A stretch of DNA of 64,000 bases from Streptomyces chumphonensis (GTDB lineage: Bacteria; Actinomycetota; Actinomycetes; Streptomycetales; Streptomycetaceae). The DNA lies in NCBI RefSeq assembly GCF_014779715.1, contig NZ_JACXYU010000002.1:62001-126000 (forward strand), given 5' to 3'. The translations under genes and the position numbers were made by a program. The notes beneath the pieces are model-generated. The model did not search any database, had not been told where the DNA came from, and was given only the letters and a program-made list of their open reading frames with translations. Position 1 is the stretch's first letter, and every line of letters begins with the position of its first letter. This document shows, one piece after another, positions 56,915 through 64,000 of this stretch.

Positions 56915-58695
56915 TCGGCGTCGAAGCCCCCGCCTACGACCCGGCGGGTTCCGAGGAGGTCACCACGCTTCCCGTGGGCTCGCCGGCCACCGTCCGGCAC
57001 TACGTACGGGACCTCGTCAGGCGGCACCGCCGGGCGTTCTCCGTGCTGGTCGCGGCACAGGCGGTGGCGGTCCTCGCGTCGATGGCGGGGCCCTTCCTGC
57101 TCGGCGGTGTCGTGGAGAACCTGTCCGACGGCGCGCGGGACGTCGGCCTTCCCCGGGTCCTGGCGCTGTTCGCCGTCGCGCTCGCCGTTCAGACCGTGTT
57201 CGTGCGGGAGGTCCGGCTGCGCGGTGCCGTCCTGGGCGAGCAGATGCTCGCCGACCTGCGCGAGGACTTCCTGGTGCGCTCCGTCCGCCTGCCGACCGGC
57301 GTGCTCGAGCGAGCGGGCACCGGTGATCTGCTGTCGCGGATCACCACGGACATCGACCGGTTGACGAACGCCATGCGGGAAGCGGTACCGCAGCTGCTCA
57401 TCGGTGTGGTGTGGGCCGTGCTGCTCCTGGGCGGGCTGGTGGTCACGGCACCCCCGCTGGCCGCCGCCGCGCTCATCGCGGCACCCCTGCTGTACGTGGG
57501 CTGCCGCTGGTACTTCCGGAGGGCACCGGGGGCCTACCGGTCCGAAGCCGCCGGATACGCCGCGGTGGCCGCCGCCCTGAGCGAGACCGTCGACGCGGGC
57601 CGTACCGTGGAGGCGCACCGGCTGGGCGCACGCCGGGTCGCGCTGTCGGACCGGCGGATCCGGGAGTGGACCGCCTGGGAGCGCTACACCCAATGGCTGC
57701 GGACGGTCCTCTTCCCGGTGGTGAACCTCACCCACCTCCTCATCCTCGCCGGTGTCCTCGTGCTCGGCGGCGTGTTCGTGCTGGAGGGCTGGCTGAGCGT
57801 GGGGCAGTTGACCACGGGTGCCCTGCTGGCCCAGATGCTGGTCGAACCGATCGGCCTGATCCTGCGGTGGTACGACGAGCTCCAGGAGGCCCAGGTCTCG
57901 TTGGCGCGCTTGGTCGGGGTGCGGGAGATCGAGCCCGAGCCGGGCGACGCGGCGGCCGACCCCCGAGGGCGGGATCTGCGGGCCGACACCGTCCGCTTCG
58001 GCTACGGCGAGGGCGCCGCGGACGTCCTGCACGACATCACCCTGTCCGTCGAACCGGGGGCGCGAGTGGCCCTGGTCGGGCCGTCCGGCGCGGGCAAGTC
58101 CACACTCGGGCGGCTGCTCGCGGGCGTGTACACCCCTCGGCTGGGCTCGGTGACACTCGGCGAAGCCGAACTGGGCACGATGACGGCGGAACGGGTGCGC
58201 GAGCACGTCGCGCTCGTCAACCAGGAGCACCACGTCTTCGTCGGTTCGCTGCGCGACAACCTGCTGCTCGCCCGGGCGGAAGCGGCCGACGACCGGCTGT
58301 GGGCCGCGCTCGCCGCCGTGGACGCCGACGGCTGGGCGGAGAAGCTGCCCGACGGGCTGGACAGCGAGATCGGCTCCGGCGGTCTGACCATCACGCCCGC
58401 GCAGGCCCAGCAGATCGCCCTGGCCCGTCTCGTACTGGCCGACCCGCACACGCTGGTGCTGGACGAGGCGACCTCGCTGCTCGATCCGCGCGCGGCACGG
58501 CACCTGGAACGCTCTCTCGCCCGGGTGCTGGAGGGGCGCACCGTGGTGGCCATCGCGCACCGGCTGAACACCGCGCACGACGCGGACGTCATCGCCGTCG
58601 TCGAGGACGGGCGCATCAGCGAACTGGGCAGCCACGAGGAGCTGGTGGCCGCCCAGGGCGCCTACGCCGCGCTGTGGCGCTCGTGGCACGGCTGA
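56911..58695 (+). CDS. ABC exporter half B, intact P-loop but degenerate signature
   Basis: 594 residues. A six-helix permease (~50-340) precedes an ATPase domain with intact Walker A VGPSGAGKST, Q-loop LVNQEHHVF, Walker B TLVLDEATSLLD and H-loop AIAHRLNT, but the signature reads ITPAQAQQIALARL instead of LSGGQ. This complements half A exactly: the site using B's P-loop and A's LSGGQ is complete, the other is dead on both faces. The ATG overlaps the stop of half A (ATGA), ensuring equal synthesis. Together they form a heterodimeric exporter. Substrate unknown. Confidence 0.92.
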   Translation: MIGVEAPAYDPAGSEEVTTLPVGSPATVRHYVRDLVRRHRRAFSVLVAAQAVAVLASMAGPFLLGGVVENLSDGARDVGLPRVLALFAVALAVQTVFVREVRLRGAVLGEQMLADLREDFLVRSVRLPTGVLERAGTGDLLSRITTDIDRLTNAMREAVPQLLIGVVWAVLLLGGLVVTAPPLAAAALIAAPLLYVGCRWYFRRAPGAYRSEAAGYAAVAAALSETVDAGRTVEAHRLGARRVALSDRRIREWTAWERYTQWLRTVLFPVVNLTHLLILAGVLVLGGVFVLEGWLSVGQLTTGALLAQMLVEPIGLILRWYDELQEAQVSLARLVGVREIEPEPGDAAADPRGRDLRADTVRFGYGEGAADVLHDITLSVEPGARVALVGPSGAGKSTLGRLLAGVYTPRLGSVTLGEAELGTMTAERVREHVALVNQEHHVFVGSLRDNLLLARAEAADDRLWAALAAVDADGWAEKLPDGLDSEIGSGGLTITPAQAQQIALARLVLADPHTLVLDEATSLLDPRAARHLERSLARVLEGRTVVAIAHRLNTAHDADVIAVVEDGRISELGSHEELVAAQGAYAALWRSWHG

Positions 58696-58745
58696 CGGGA
58701 CGGTGAGCACCGCTCCGTCGCGGGGCGGCAGCCACGACCGGTCGG

Positions 58746-59540
58746 TCAGCCGAGGAGCCCCAGAGCGTAGACGGCGCCGCCCGCGCCGGCCACACCGAAG
58801 GCCGGCATGAGCACCTTGTTCTCGACCCAGTGGCCGGCGCGGAAGCGCATGAAGCGCGGTGTGCCCACGGGGTACCAGCGCCGGCCGCGGATGGACAGCG
58901 GCCACAGGACGGGGCACCCCGAGATGGTCAGCGCGTCTCCCACCGTGTGCACGACGGCACCCAGAACGATCGGCAGACCGAGCCACCAGTACTCCTGACC
59001 GGCTCCGCTGAACAGCCAGTCGGAACCGTTGCCCGGCTTGTCGAGGACGTTCGCCAGGATCCAGGCCACGGCCGCGCCCAGCAGCCACACCAGGATGTCG
59101 CTGGAGACCCGGGCCGCCCGCCACAGGAGCCCTTCAACGGCGAGGACCATGTGCACGAACAGGATCGCCAGGACCGCCCAGCGCCCACCGATCGCGGCGA
59201 TGGCCGAGAAGCCGGTGCCGAGGAGTGCGGCCCACACCCAGGTGTGGGTCAGGGTGCGGTGGCCACCGGAACGGCGCCGCTCGCCCTTGCCCCGCGTGGC
59301 GTTGAACACCACCGTCGCGACCTGGTCGATGAGGATGGCCAGTCCTCGCGAGAAGGGCCCGAAGGCACGGGATATCGTCGCCGACTTCTGGTCCAGGTCC
59401 GGAGCCAGGGCCGCGCCCGCACAGATGAGCATGCCCGCCACCAGGACCGGCCAGGGCATCGGCCGGCCGACCGCGTGGGCGGCGGCGCCCGCACCCAGCC
59501 AGGCGGCCGCCCCCGACAGAGAGTGCGCCGGTCCCATCAT
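58746..59540 (-). CDS. Membrane-bound metal-dependent hydrolase (YdjM/DUF457-type)
   Basis: 264 residues with several hydrophobic helices. His/Asp motifs typical of the family: GPAHSLSGAAAWLG near the N-terminus, ALAPDLDQKSATISR, GGHRTLTHTWVWA and VHTVGDALTISGCPVLWPL. These supply metal ligands at the membrane surface. The homologous group is loosely called inner-membrane metal-dependent hydrolase; substrate unknown. ATG 59540 is preceded by GGGGTGGGG. Divergent from the DUF3516 helicase gene. Confidence 0.87.
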   Translation of the reverse strand: MMGPAHSLSGAAAWLGAGAAAHAVGRPMPWPVLVAGMLICAGAALAPDLDQKSATISRAFGPFSRGLAILIDQVATVVFNATRGKGERRRSGGHRTLTHTWVWAALLGTGFSAIAAIGGRWAVLAILFVHMVLAVEGLLWRAARVSSDILVWLLGAAVAWILANVLDKPGNGSDWLFSGAGQEYWWLGLPIVLGAVVHTVGDALTISGCPVLWPLSIRGRRWYPVGTPRFMRFRAGHWVENKVLMPAFGVAGAGGAVYALGLLG

Positions 59541-59688
59541 GTCTGCCCCACCCCATCGCTGTACTGAGCACCACCGCCGTGGAACGGGCGGTACCCGGCC
59601 GGTCGCGGTGCGGGACAGCGTAGCCCCCGTTGATCTTGCGACTCCCGCCGGTTCCCCGGTTGGAGGTGCGGGAAGGCAGTATGGGGGT

Positions 59689-62202
59689 GTGACCCTCATC
59701 GATCAGCTGCCCAAGGACGCCGACCCCGATTCCCTCTTCGAGGCCTTCTCCACATGGAGCGAGGAGCGGGGTATCACCCTCTACCCGGCGCAGGAAGAAG
59801 CGCTGATCGAAGTGGTCTCGGGGGCGAACGTCATCCTCTCGACACCGACAGGGTCCGGCAAGTCGCTCGTGGCCGCCGGCGCGCACTTCGCCGCCCTGGC
59901 GCGGGACGAGGTCACCTTCTACACCGCACCCATCAAGGCGCTGGTGTCGGAGAAGTTCTTCGACCTGTGCAAGCTGTTCGGCACGGAGAACGTGGGGATG
60001 CTCACCGGTGACGCCTCGGTGAACGCGGACGCCCCGGTCATCTGCTGCACGGCCGAGGTGCTCGCCTCGATCGCGCTGCGGGACGGTAGGGAAGCGGACA
60101 TCGGCCAGGTGGTGATGGACGAGTTCCACTTCTACGCGGAGCCGGACCGCGGGTGGGCGTGGCAGATTCCCCTGCTGGAGCTTCCGCAGGCTCAGTTCGT
60201 CCTGATGTCGGCGACACTGGGGGACGTCTCCCGCTTCGAGGGCGACCTCACCCGTCGCACCGGGCGGCCCACCGCGGTGGTCCGCTCGGCCACCCGGCCG
60301 GTGCCGCTCAGCTACGAGTACCGCACGACCGGCCTGACCGAGACGCTCACCGAGTTGCTGGAGACCCGTCAGGCCCCGGTGTACATCGTGCACTTCACGC
60401 AGGCCCAGGCGGTCGAACGGGCCCAGGCCCTGATGAGCATCAACATGTGCACCCGGGCGGAGAAGGACGAGATCGCCTCCGTCATCGGCAACTTCCGCTT
60501 CACGACGAAGTTCGGCCGGAACCTCTCGCGGTACGTGCGGCACGGCATCGGCGTCCACCACGCGGGCATGCTGCCCAAGTACCGCCGACTGGTGGAGCGG
60601 CTCGCACAGGCCGGGCTCCTGAAGGTCATCTGCGGAACCGACACGCTCGGTGTGGGCGTCAACGTCCCGATCCGCACGGTGCTGTTCACCGCCCTGACCA
60701 AGTACGACGGAAACCGTGTACGCACCCTGCGGGCCCGTGAGTTCCACCAGATCGCCGGACGCGCCGGGCGGGCGGGCTTCGACACGTCCGGGCTCGTGGT
60801 GGCGCAGGCCCCCGAGCACGTCATCGAGAACGAGAAGGCCCTGGCCAAGGCCGGGGACGACCCGAAGAAGCGGCGCAAGGTCGTGCGGAAGAAGGCGCCC
60901 GAGGGCTTCGTCAGTTGGGGCCAGAACACCTTCGAGAAGCTGATCGCCTCCGAACCGGAACCGCTGACCTCCCGGTTCCGCGTGACGCACGCGATGCTGC
61001 TGGCCGTCATCGCCAGACCGGGTGACGCCTTCACGGCCATGCGCAGGCTGCTGGAGGACAACCACGAGGACCGGAGGGCGCAGCTGCGCCACATCCGGCG
61101 GACGATCGCCATCTTCCGCTCGCTCCTGGACGCCGGCGTCGTCGAGCGGCTTCCTCAGCCCGACGCGCAGGGCCGTACCGTCCGGCTGACCGTCGACCTC
61201 CAGGAGAACTTCGCTCTCAACCAGCCGCTGTCCACCTTCGCGTTGGCCGCCTTCGACCTGCTGGAGCCGGAGTCCCCCTCCTACGCGCTCGACATGGTCT
61301 CGGTCGTGGAGTCGACCCTGGACGATCCCCGGCAGATCCTCGCCGCCCAGCAGAACAAGGCCAAGGGGGAGGCCGTCGCCGCCATGAAGGCCGAGGGCGT
61401 GGAGTACGAGGAGCGGATGGAGCGGCTGATGGACGTCAGCTACCCCCGGCCCCTGGAGGAGCTGCTGCTGCACGCCTACGGGCTCTACCGCGCGTCGCAC
61501 CCGTGGGTGGGCGACCACCCGCTGTCCCCGAAGTCGGTGATCCGGGACATGTACGAACGCGCCATGACCTTCAGCGAGTTCGTCTCCTTCTACGAGCTGG
61601 CCCGCACCGAGGGCATCGTCCTCCGTTACGTGGCCGGCGCCTACAAGGCGCTTCAGCACACGGTGCCGGACGACCTCAAGTCCGAGGACTTCCAGGACAT
61701 CGTGGAGTGGCTCGGCGAGATGGTGCGGCAGGTGGACTCCAGCCTCCTCGACGAGTGGGAGCAGTTGGCGAACCCGGCCGACGAGACCCCCGAGGAGGCG
61801 CAGGAACGGGCCGACCACGTGCGCCCCGTCACAGCGAACGGGCGGGCCTTCCGCGTGCTCGTGCGCAACGCCATGTTCCGCCGTGTGGAACTGGCGGCGC
61901 TCGACCGGGTGGACGAGCTCGGTGAACTGGACGCCGAAGCGGGCTGGGACGCGGCGGCCTGGTCGGACGCCCTGGACGCCTACTTCGAGGAGTACGAGGA
62001 GCTCGGGACGGGACCGGACGCCCGGGGCCCGCAACTTCTGCGCGTGGAGGAGGTGCCCGAGGACGGCCTGTGGCGCGTCCGCCAGACGTTCGCGGATCCG
62101 CGGGGCGACCATGACTGGGGCATCTCGGCCGAGGTCGACCTGACGGCTTCCGACGCGGAGGGCCGCGCGGTCGTCAAGGTGACGGCCGTCGGCGCGCTGT
62201 GA
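59689..62202 (+). CDS. DEAD/DEAH-type superfamily 2 helicase with DUF3516 C-terminus
   Basis: 837 residues. Ski2/Mtr4-like helicase core: YPAQEEALIEVVSG (Q-like), Walker A STPTGSGKSL, motif II MDEFHFYAEP (DEFH), motif III LMSATLGD, then GIGVHHAGMLPKYRR, GTDTLGVGVNVPIRTV and HQIAGRAGRAG (motif VI). The C-terminal ~400 residues are the DUF3516 helical region found with these helicases. It likely unwinds RNA or DNA. The GTG at 59689 lies 6 nt after a CAGTAT box, so the mRNA may be leaderless; no clear ribosome site is seen. Confidence 0.92.
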   Translation: MTLIDQLPKDADPDSLFEAFSTWSEERGITLYPAQEEALIEVVSGANVILSTPTGSGKSLVAAGAHFAALARDEVTFYTAPIKALVSEKFFDLCKLFGTENVGMLTGDASVNADAPVICCTAEVLASIALRDGREADIGQVVMDEFHFYAEPDRGWAWQIPLLELPQAQFVLMSATLGDVSRFEGDLTRRTGRPTAVVRSATRPVPLSYEYRTTGLTETLTELLETRQAPVYIVHFTQAQAVERAQALMSINMCTRAEKDEIASVIGNFRFTTKFGRNLSRYVRHGIGVHHAGMLPKYRRLVERLAQAGLLKVICGTDTLGVGVNVPIRTVLFTALTKYDGNRVRTLRAREFHQIAGRAGRAGFDTSGLVVAQAPEHVIENEKALAKAGDDPKKRRKVVRKKAPEGFVSWGQNTFEKLIASEPEPLTSRFRVTHAMLLAVIARPGDAFTAMRRLLEDNHEDRRAQLRHIRRTIAIFRSLLDAGVVERLPQPDAQGRTVRLTVDLQENFALNQPLSTFALAAFDLLEPESPSYALDMVSVVESTLDDPRQILAAQQNKAKGEAVAAMKAEGVEYEERMERLMDVSYPRPLEELLLHAYGLYRASHPWVGDHPLSPKSVIRDMYERAMTFSEFVSFYELARTEGIVLRYVAGAYKALQHTVPDDLKSEDFQDIVEWLGEMVRQVDSSLLDEWEQLANPADETPEEAQERADHVRPVTANGRAFRVLVRNAMFRRVELAALDRVDELGELDAEAGWDAAAWSDALDAYFEEYEELGTGPDARGPQLLRVEEVPEDGLWRVRQTFADPRGDHDWGISAEVDLTASDAEGRAVVKVTAVGAL

Positions 62203-62292
62203 CGCCGACCCCGGCACCGTGGCCGTGCGCATGCCCGCGAGTGCGTCGGCCGCCGCAGCGGTGACCGGCCGTGTGAGCAGAAGGGAAGCACC

Positions 62293-63162
62293 ATGAGCGA
62301 GAGCCCGGCGGAACGGTTGGTCGATCTCCTCGGCCTGGAGCGGATCGAGGTGGACATCTTCCGCGGTGACAGTCCGCAGGAGCACCTCCAGAGGGTCTTC
62401 GGCGGGCAGGTGGCCGGGCAGGCCCTCGTGGCCGCCGGCCGCACGACGGACGGCGAGCGCCCGGTGCACTCCCTGCACGCCTACTTTCTGCGGCCCGGCG
62501 TGCCCGGGGTGCCCATCGTGTACCAGGTCGAGCGGGTTCGGGACGGACGTTCGTTCACCACTCGGAGAGTGGTCGCGGTGCAGCAGGGCAAGACGATCTT
62601 TCATCTGACGGCTTCCTTTCACAGGCCCGAGCCGGGCATCGAGCATCAGCTGCCGCTTCGTGAGGTTCCCCGGCCGGAGAACCTGCCGAGGCTGGCCGAC
62701 GAGCTGAGGGAGCACCTCGGGGAGCTGCCCGAGGCACTGGAGCGCATGGCCCGTCGGCAGCCGTTCGACATCCGGTACGTCGACCGACTGCGCTGGACCG
62801 AGGACGAGGTGCGCGGCGCGGAACCGCGCAGCGCGGTGTGGATGCGCGCGGTGGGCCCGCTGGGCGACGACCCCCTCGTGCACACGTGCGCGTTGGCCTA
62901 CGCCAGCGACATGATGCTGCTGGACGCGGTGCGGGTGCCCGTGGAACCGCTCTGGGGCCCGCGGGGCTTCGACATGGCCTCGCTCGACCACGCCATGTGG
63001 TTTCACCGCCCCTTCCGGACCGATGAGTGGTTCCTCTACGACCAGGAGTCACCCATCGCGACCGGCGGGCGCGGGCTGGCCAGGGGGCGGATCTACGACC
63101 GCGAGGGCAGGCTGCTGGTGTCGGTGGTCCAGGAGGGGCTCTTCCGCCCCCACCGGGGCTGA
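62293..63162 (+). CDS. tesB: Acyl-CoA thioesterase II
   Basis: 289 residues, double hotdog fold. TesB landmarks: DIFRGDSPQEHLQRVFGGQVAGQAL, VHSLHAYFLRPG, TRRVVAVQQGKTIFHLTASF, ALAYASDMMLLD with the catalytic Asp, and DHAMWFHRPFRTDEWFLYDQESP. It hydrolyses medium- and long-chain acyl-CoAs to free fatty acids in the cytoplasm. AAGGGAAG precedes the ATG. Its last 114 nt overlap the convergent DUF6397 gene. Confidence 0.95.
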   Translation: MSESPAERLVDLLGLERIEVDIFRGDSPQEHLQRVFGGQVAGQALVAAGRTTDGERPVHSLHAYFLRPGVPGVPIVYQVERVRDGRSFTTRRVVAVQQGKTIFHLTASFHRPEPGIEHQLPLREVPRPENLPRLADELREHLGELPEALERMARRQPFDIRYVDRLRWTEDEVRGAEPRSAVWMRAVGPLGDDPLVHTCALAYASDMMLLDAVRVPVEPLWGPRGFDMASLDHAMWFHRPFRTDEWFLYDQESPIATGGRGLARGRIYDREGRLLVSVVQEGLFRPHRG

Positions 63163-63987
63163 GGGGCTGCCGCTCTCCGCGGCACGGGCCCGGGCCAGTT
63201 CCAGCGCCAGATTCAACCGGTGCCAGCGCACCTCGTCGGGCGACCGGGCCACGAACATCTCCCCGGCGACCGCCCGCAGCGAGGGTGAGGCGGAGCGCCC
63301 CGGCACCAACGGAGGCCGGAGGGCCGAAAGGAGACGCCGTTCGGCCGGGTCCGGCACGGCCTCCTCCAACGCCTCCGGGGAGAGAACCGCGCCGTGAACG
63401 GCTGCGGCGCTCCAGGGCCCCTCCGCCTGACGCAGGAACTGCCCCACCCGCCGGCCCCGCCACCATCGCGGTCGCCAGTCGGCGCCTTCGGCCACCACAT
63501 CCCGTACCGTGCGGGGAAGGGCACCGTGCAGGAGACCGGGCTGTCGGGTGGCGAACTGCTCCAGCTCGATGGTCCGATACAGCCAGACCGGTCTGCGGTA
63601 GCGGTTGACCGTGAGGCGCACGGGACCGACGCACCCCGCACGAGCGAGCCGGGTGAAGCGAGCTGCCGTGACACCCAGCCGAGCGGCCCCCTCGCCGGCT
63701 CCCACCAAGTGGAGCCTTGCGTGCAACGCCTCGGGGAAGCCGGGTTGGACGCGCAGCCGGAGCACCTCGCTCCGCGGCACCCGGCGGCGACCCCCGGGAC
63801 GGGCGGGCGGCACCGTACGCACCTCCCCCAGTTCCACGGCGAGCTCGAACTCACGGGGCGCGAGACGCAACTCCCGTGCGGCTTCCTCGCCGGACACACT
63901 CGTGGCCGCCTTCCGCCCCTCGCACGGGGCCGCCCCGCGCCCCAGGCGTCGGAAGGGAACGTCGAGCCGGTCGACACACACTGACAT
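63049..63987 (-). CDS. DUF6397 family protein
   Basis: 312 residues, basic and soluble. An N-terminal helix-turn-helix-like order (SGEEAARELRLAPREFELAVELGEV...RRRVPRSEVLRL) and a second similar unit (GAGEGAARLGVTAARFTRLARAG) suggest DNA or protein binding, which is inference. WRPRWWRGRRVGQFL is a striking conserved-looking patch. I recognise the family only as DUF6397, unknown function. GGAGG lies 7 nt before the ATG at 63987. The final ~38 residues are Pro/Ala-rich and overlap tesB by 114 nt; translation could really end there, as no earlier in-frame stop occurs. Confidence 0.75.
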   Translation of the reverse strand: MSVCVDRLDVPFRRLGRGAAPCEGRKAATSVSGEEAARELRLAPREFELAVELGEVRTVPPARPGGRRRVPRSEVLRLRVQPGFPEALHARLHLVGAGEGAARLGVTAARFTRLARAGCVGPVRLTVNRYRRPVWLYRTIELEQFATRQPGLLHGALPRTVRDVVAEGADWRPRWWRGRRVGQFLRQAEGPWSAAAVHGAVLSPEALEEAVPDPAERRLLSALRPPLVPGRSASPSLRAVAGEMFVARSPDEVRWHRLNLALELARARAAESGSPSAPVGAEEPLLDHRHQQPALAVVDPPPGQPAPAGRDG

Positions 63988-64000
63988 GGCGGTCCTCCGC

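Noticed and set aside
52549..58695. Three ABC genes plus MarR as part of an antibiotic biosynthetic cluster
   Set aside because: No synthase, tailoring or precursor genes surround them; neighbours are housekeeping-type genes.
59134..63006. A 1290-codon minus-strand reading frame opposite the helicase and tesB
   Set aside because: It spans several genes, is rich in Arg/His/Val/Gly without motifs, and the opposite strand encodes clear helicase and thioesterase motifs.
1..64000. Mobile elements, CRISPR arrays, tRNA or rRNA genes
   Set aside because: I looked for transposase or integrase motifs, regularly spaced repeats and tRNA-like cloverleaf ends and found none. A tRNAscan or CRISPR finder run would be decisive.

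Overview
The window is about 73% GC (estimated by eye), with strong third-position G/C bias, GTG starts, purine-rich Shine-Dalgarno sites and mycothiol-dependent enzyme families. It is a piece of a Streptomyces (or very close actinomycete) chromosome. It looks like ordinary chromosomal arm/core sequence: I saw no rRNA, tRNA, CRISPR array, insertion sequence, integrase or phage gene, and no obvious biosynthetic cluster.

Layout. 1-6.1 kb: the N-terminal part of a family 2B (EshA-like) encapsulin shell gene runs off the left edge. It is divergent from an unusual right-handed beta-helix/CbbX-type AAA+ fusion, which converges on a large membrane protein carrying a serine-hydrolase motif. 6.4-12.0 kb: an SRPBCC protein, then a locus of small acidic membrane protein, histidine kinase, response regulator, beta-carbonic anhydrase and SulP anion transporter. 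The only TTA (bldA) codons I noticed in any call in the window are in the first and last genes of this locus, and a shared motif (ATGAGAA-N3-TCTC) precedes both of its halves. 12.1-21.9 kb: Cds1-like cysteine desulfhydrase, anti-sigma-type ATPase, alpha/beta hydrolase, ROK regulator, mycothiol-dependent isomerase family protein, DUF4442 hotdog protein, geranylgeranyl-reductase-like flavoprotein, M20 dipeptidase and a P-loop kinase-NUDIX fusion. 22-28 kb: DUF6986 aldolase, etfBA, flavin reductase, thioredoxin and a PlsC-type acyltransferase. Three lipid/beta-oxidation genes (DUF4442, etfB, plsC-like) share a TTAC-N6-GTA(A/C) inverted repeat in their promoters. 28-33 kb: a DUF6421-SDR-threonine-aldolase-like operon, a glycerophosphodiesterase, a GNAT protein and a VOC protein. 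33-38 kb: DUF5134 plus M56 metallopeptidase, a TetR regulator with a clear operator, and a divergent LVIVD beta-propeller/DUF305 lipoprotein pair. 38-45 kb: FprA-like ferredoxin reductase, ArsR regulator and old-yellow-enzyme pair with two identical-format operators, BNR propeller protein, uracil-DNA glycosylase, GlcNAc-kinase-like protein and a CbiX-like protein. 45-52.5 kb: lactonase-like propeller, FUSC transporter, YjbQ, FMO-like oxidoreductase coupled to a second mycothiol-dependent isomerase family member, secreted streptogrisin-type protease, VOC protein. 52.5-64 kb: ABC exporter and MarR divergent pair, then a heterodimeric ABC exporter with complementary degenerate sites, a membrane hydrolase, a DUF3516 helicase, TesB thioesterase and a DUF6397 protein.

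Genes are packed tightly. Several convergent pairs overlap at their 3' ends, and most other convergent junctions carry strong GC hairpins. The likeliest places for undescribed biology are the encapsulin/beta-helix-AAA+ neighbourhood and the TTA-bearing carbonic anhydrase/SulP two-component locus. All functions are inferred from sequence motifs read by eye; no database search was run.
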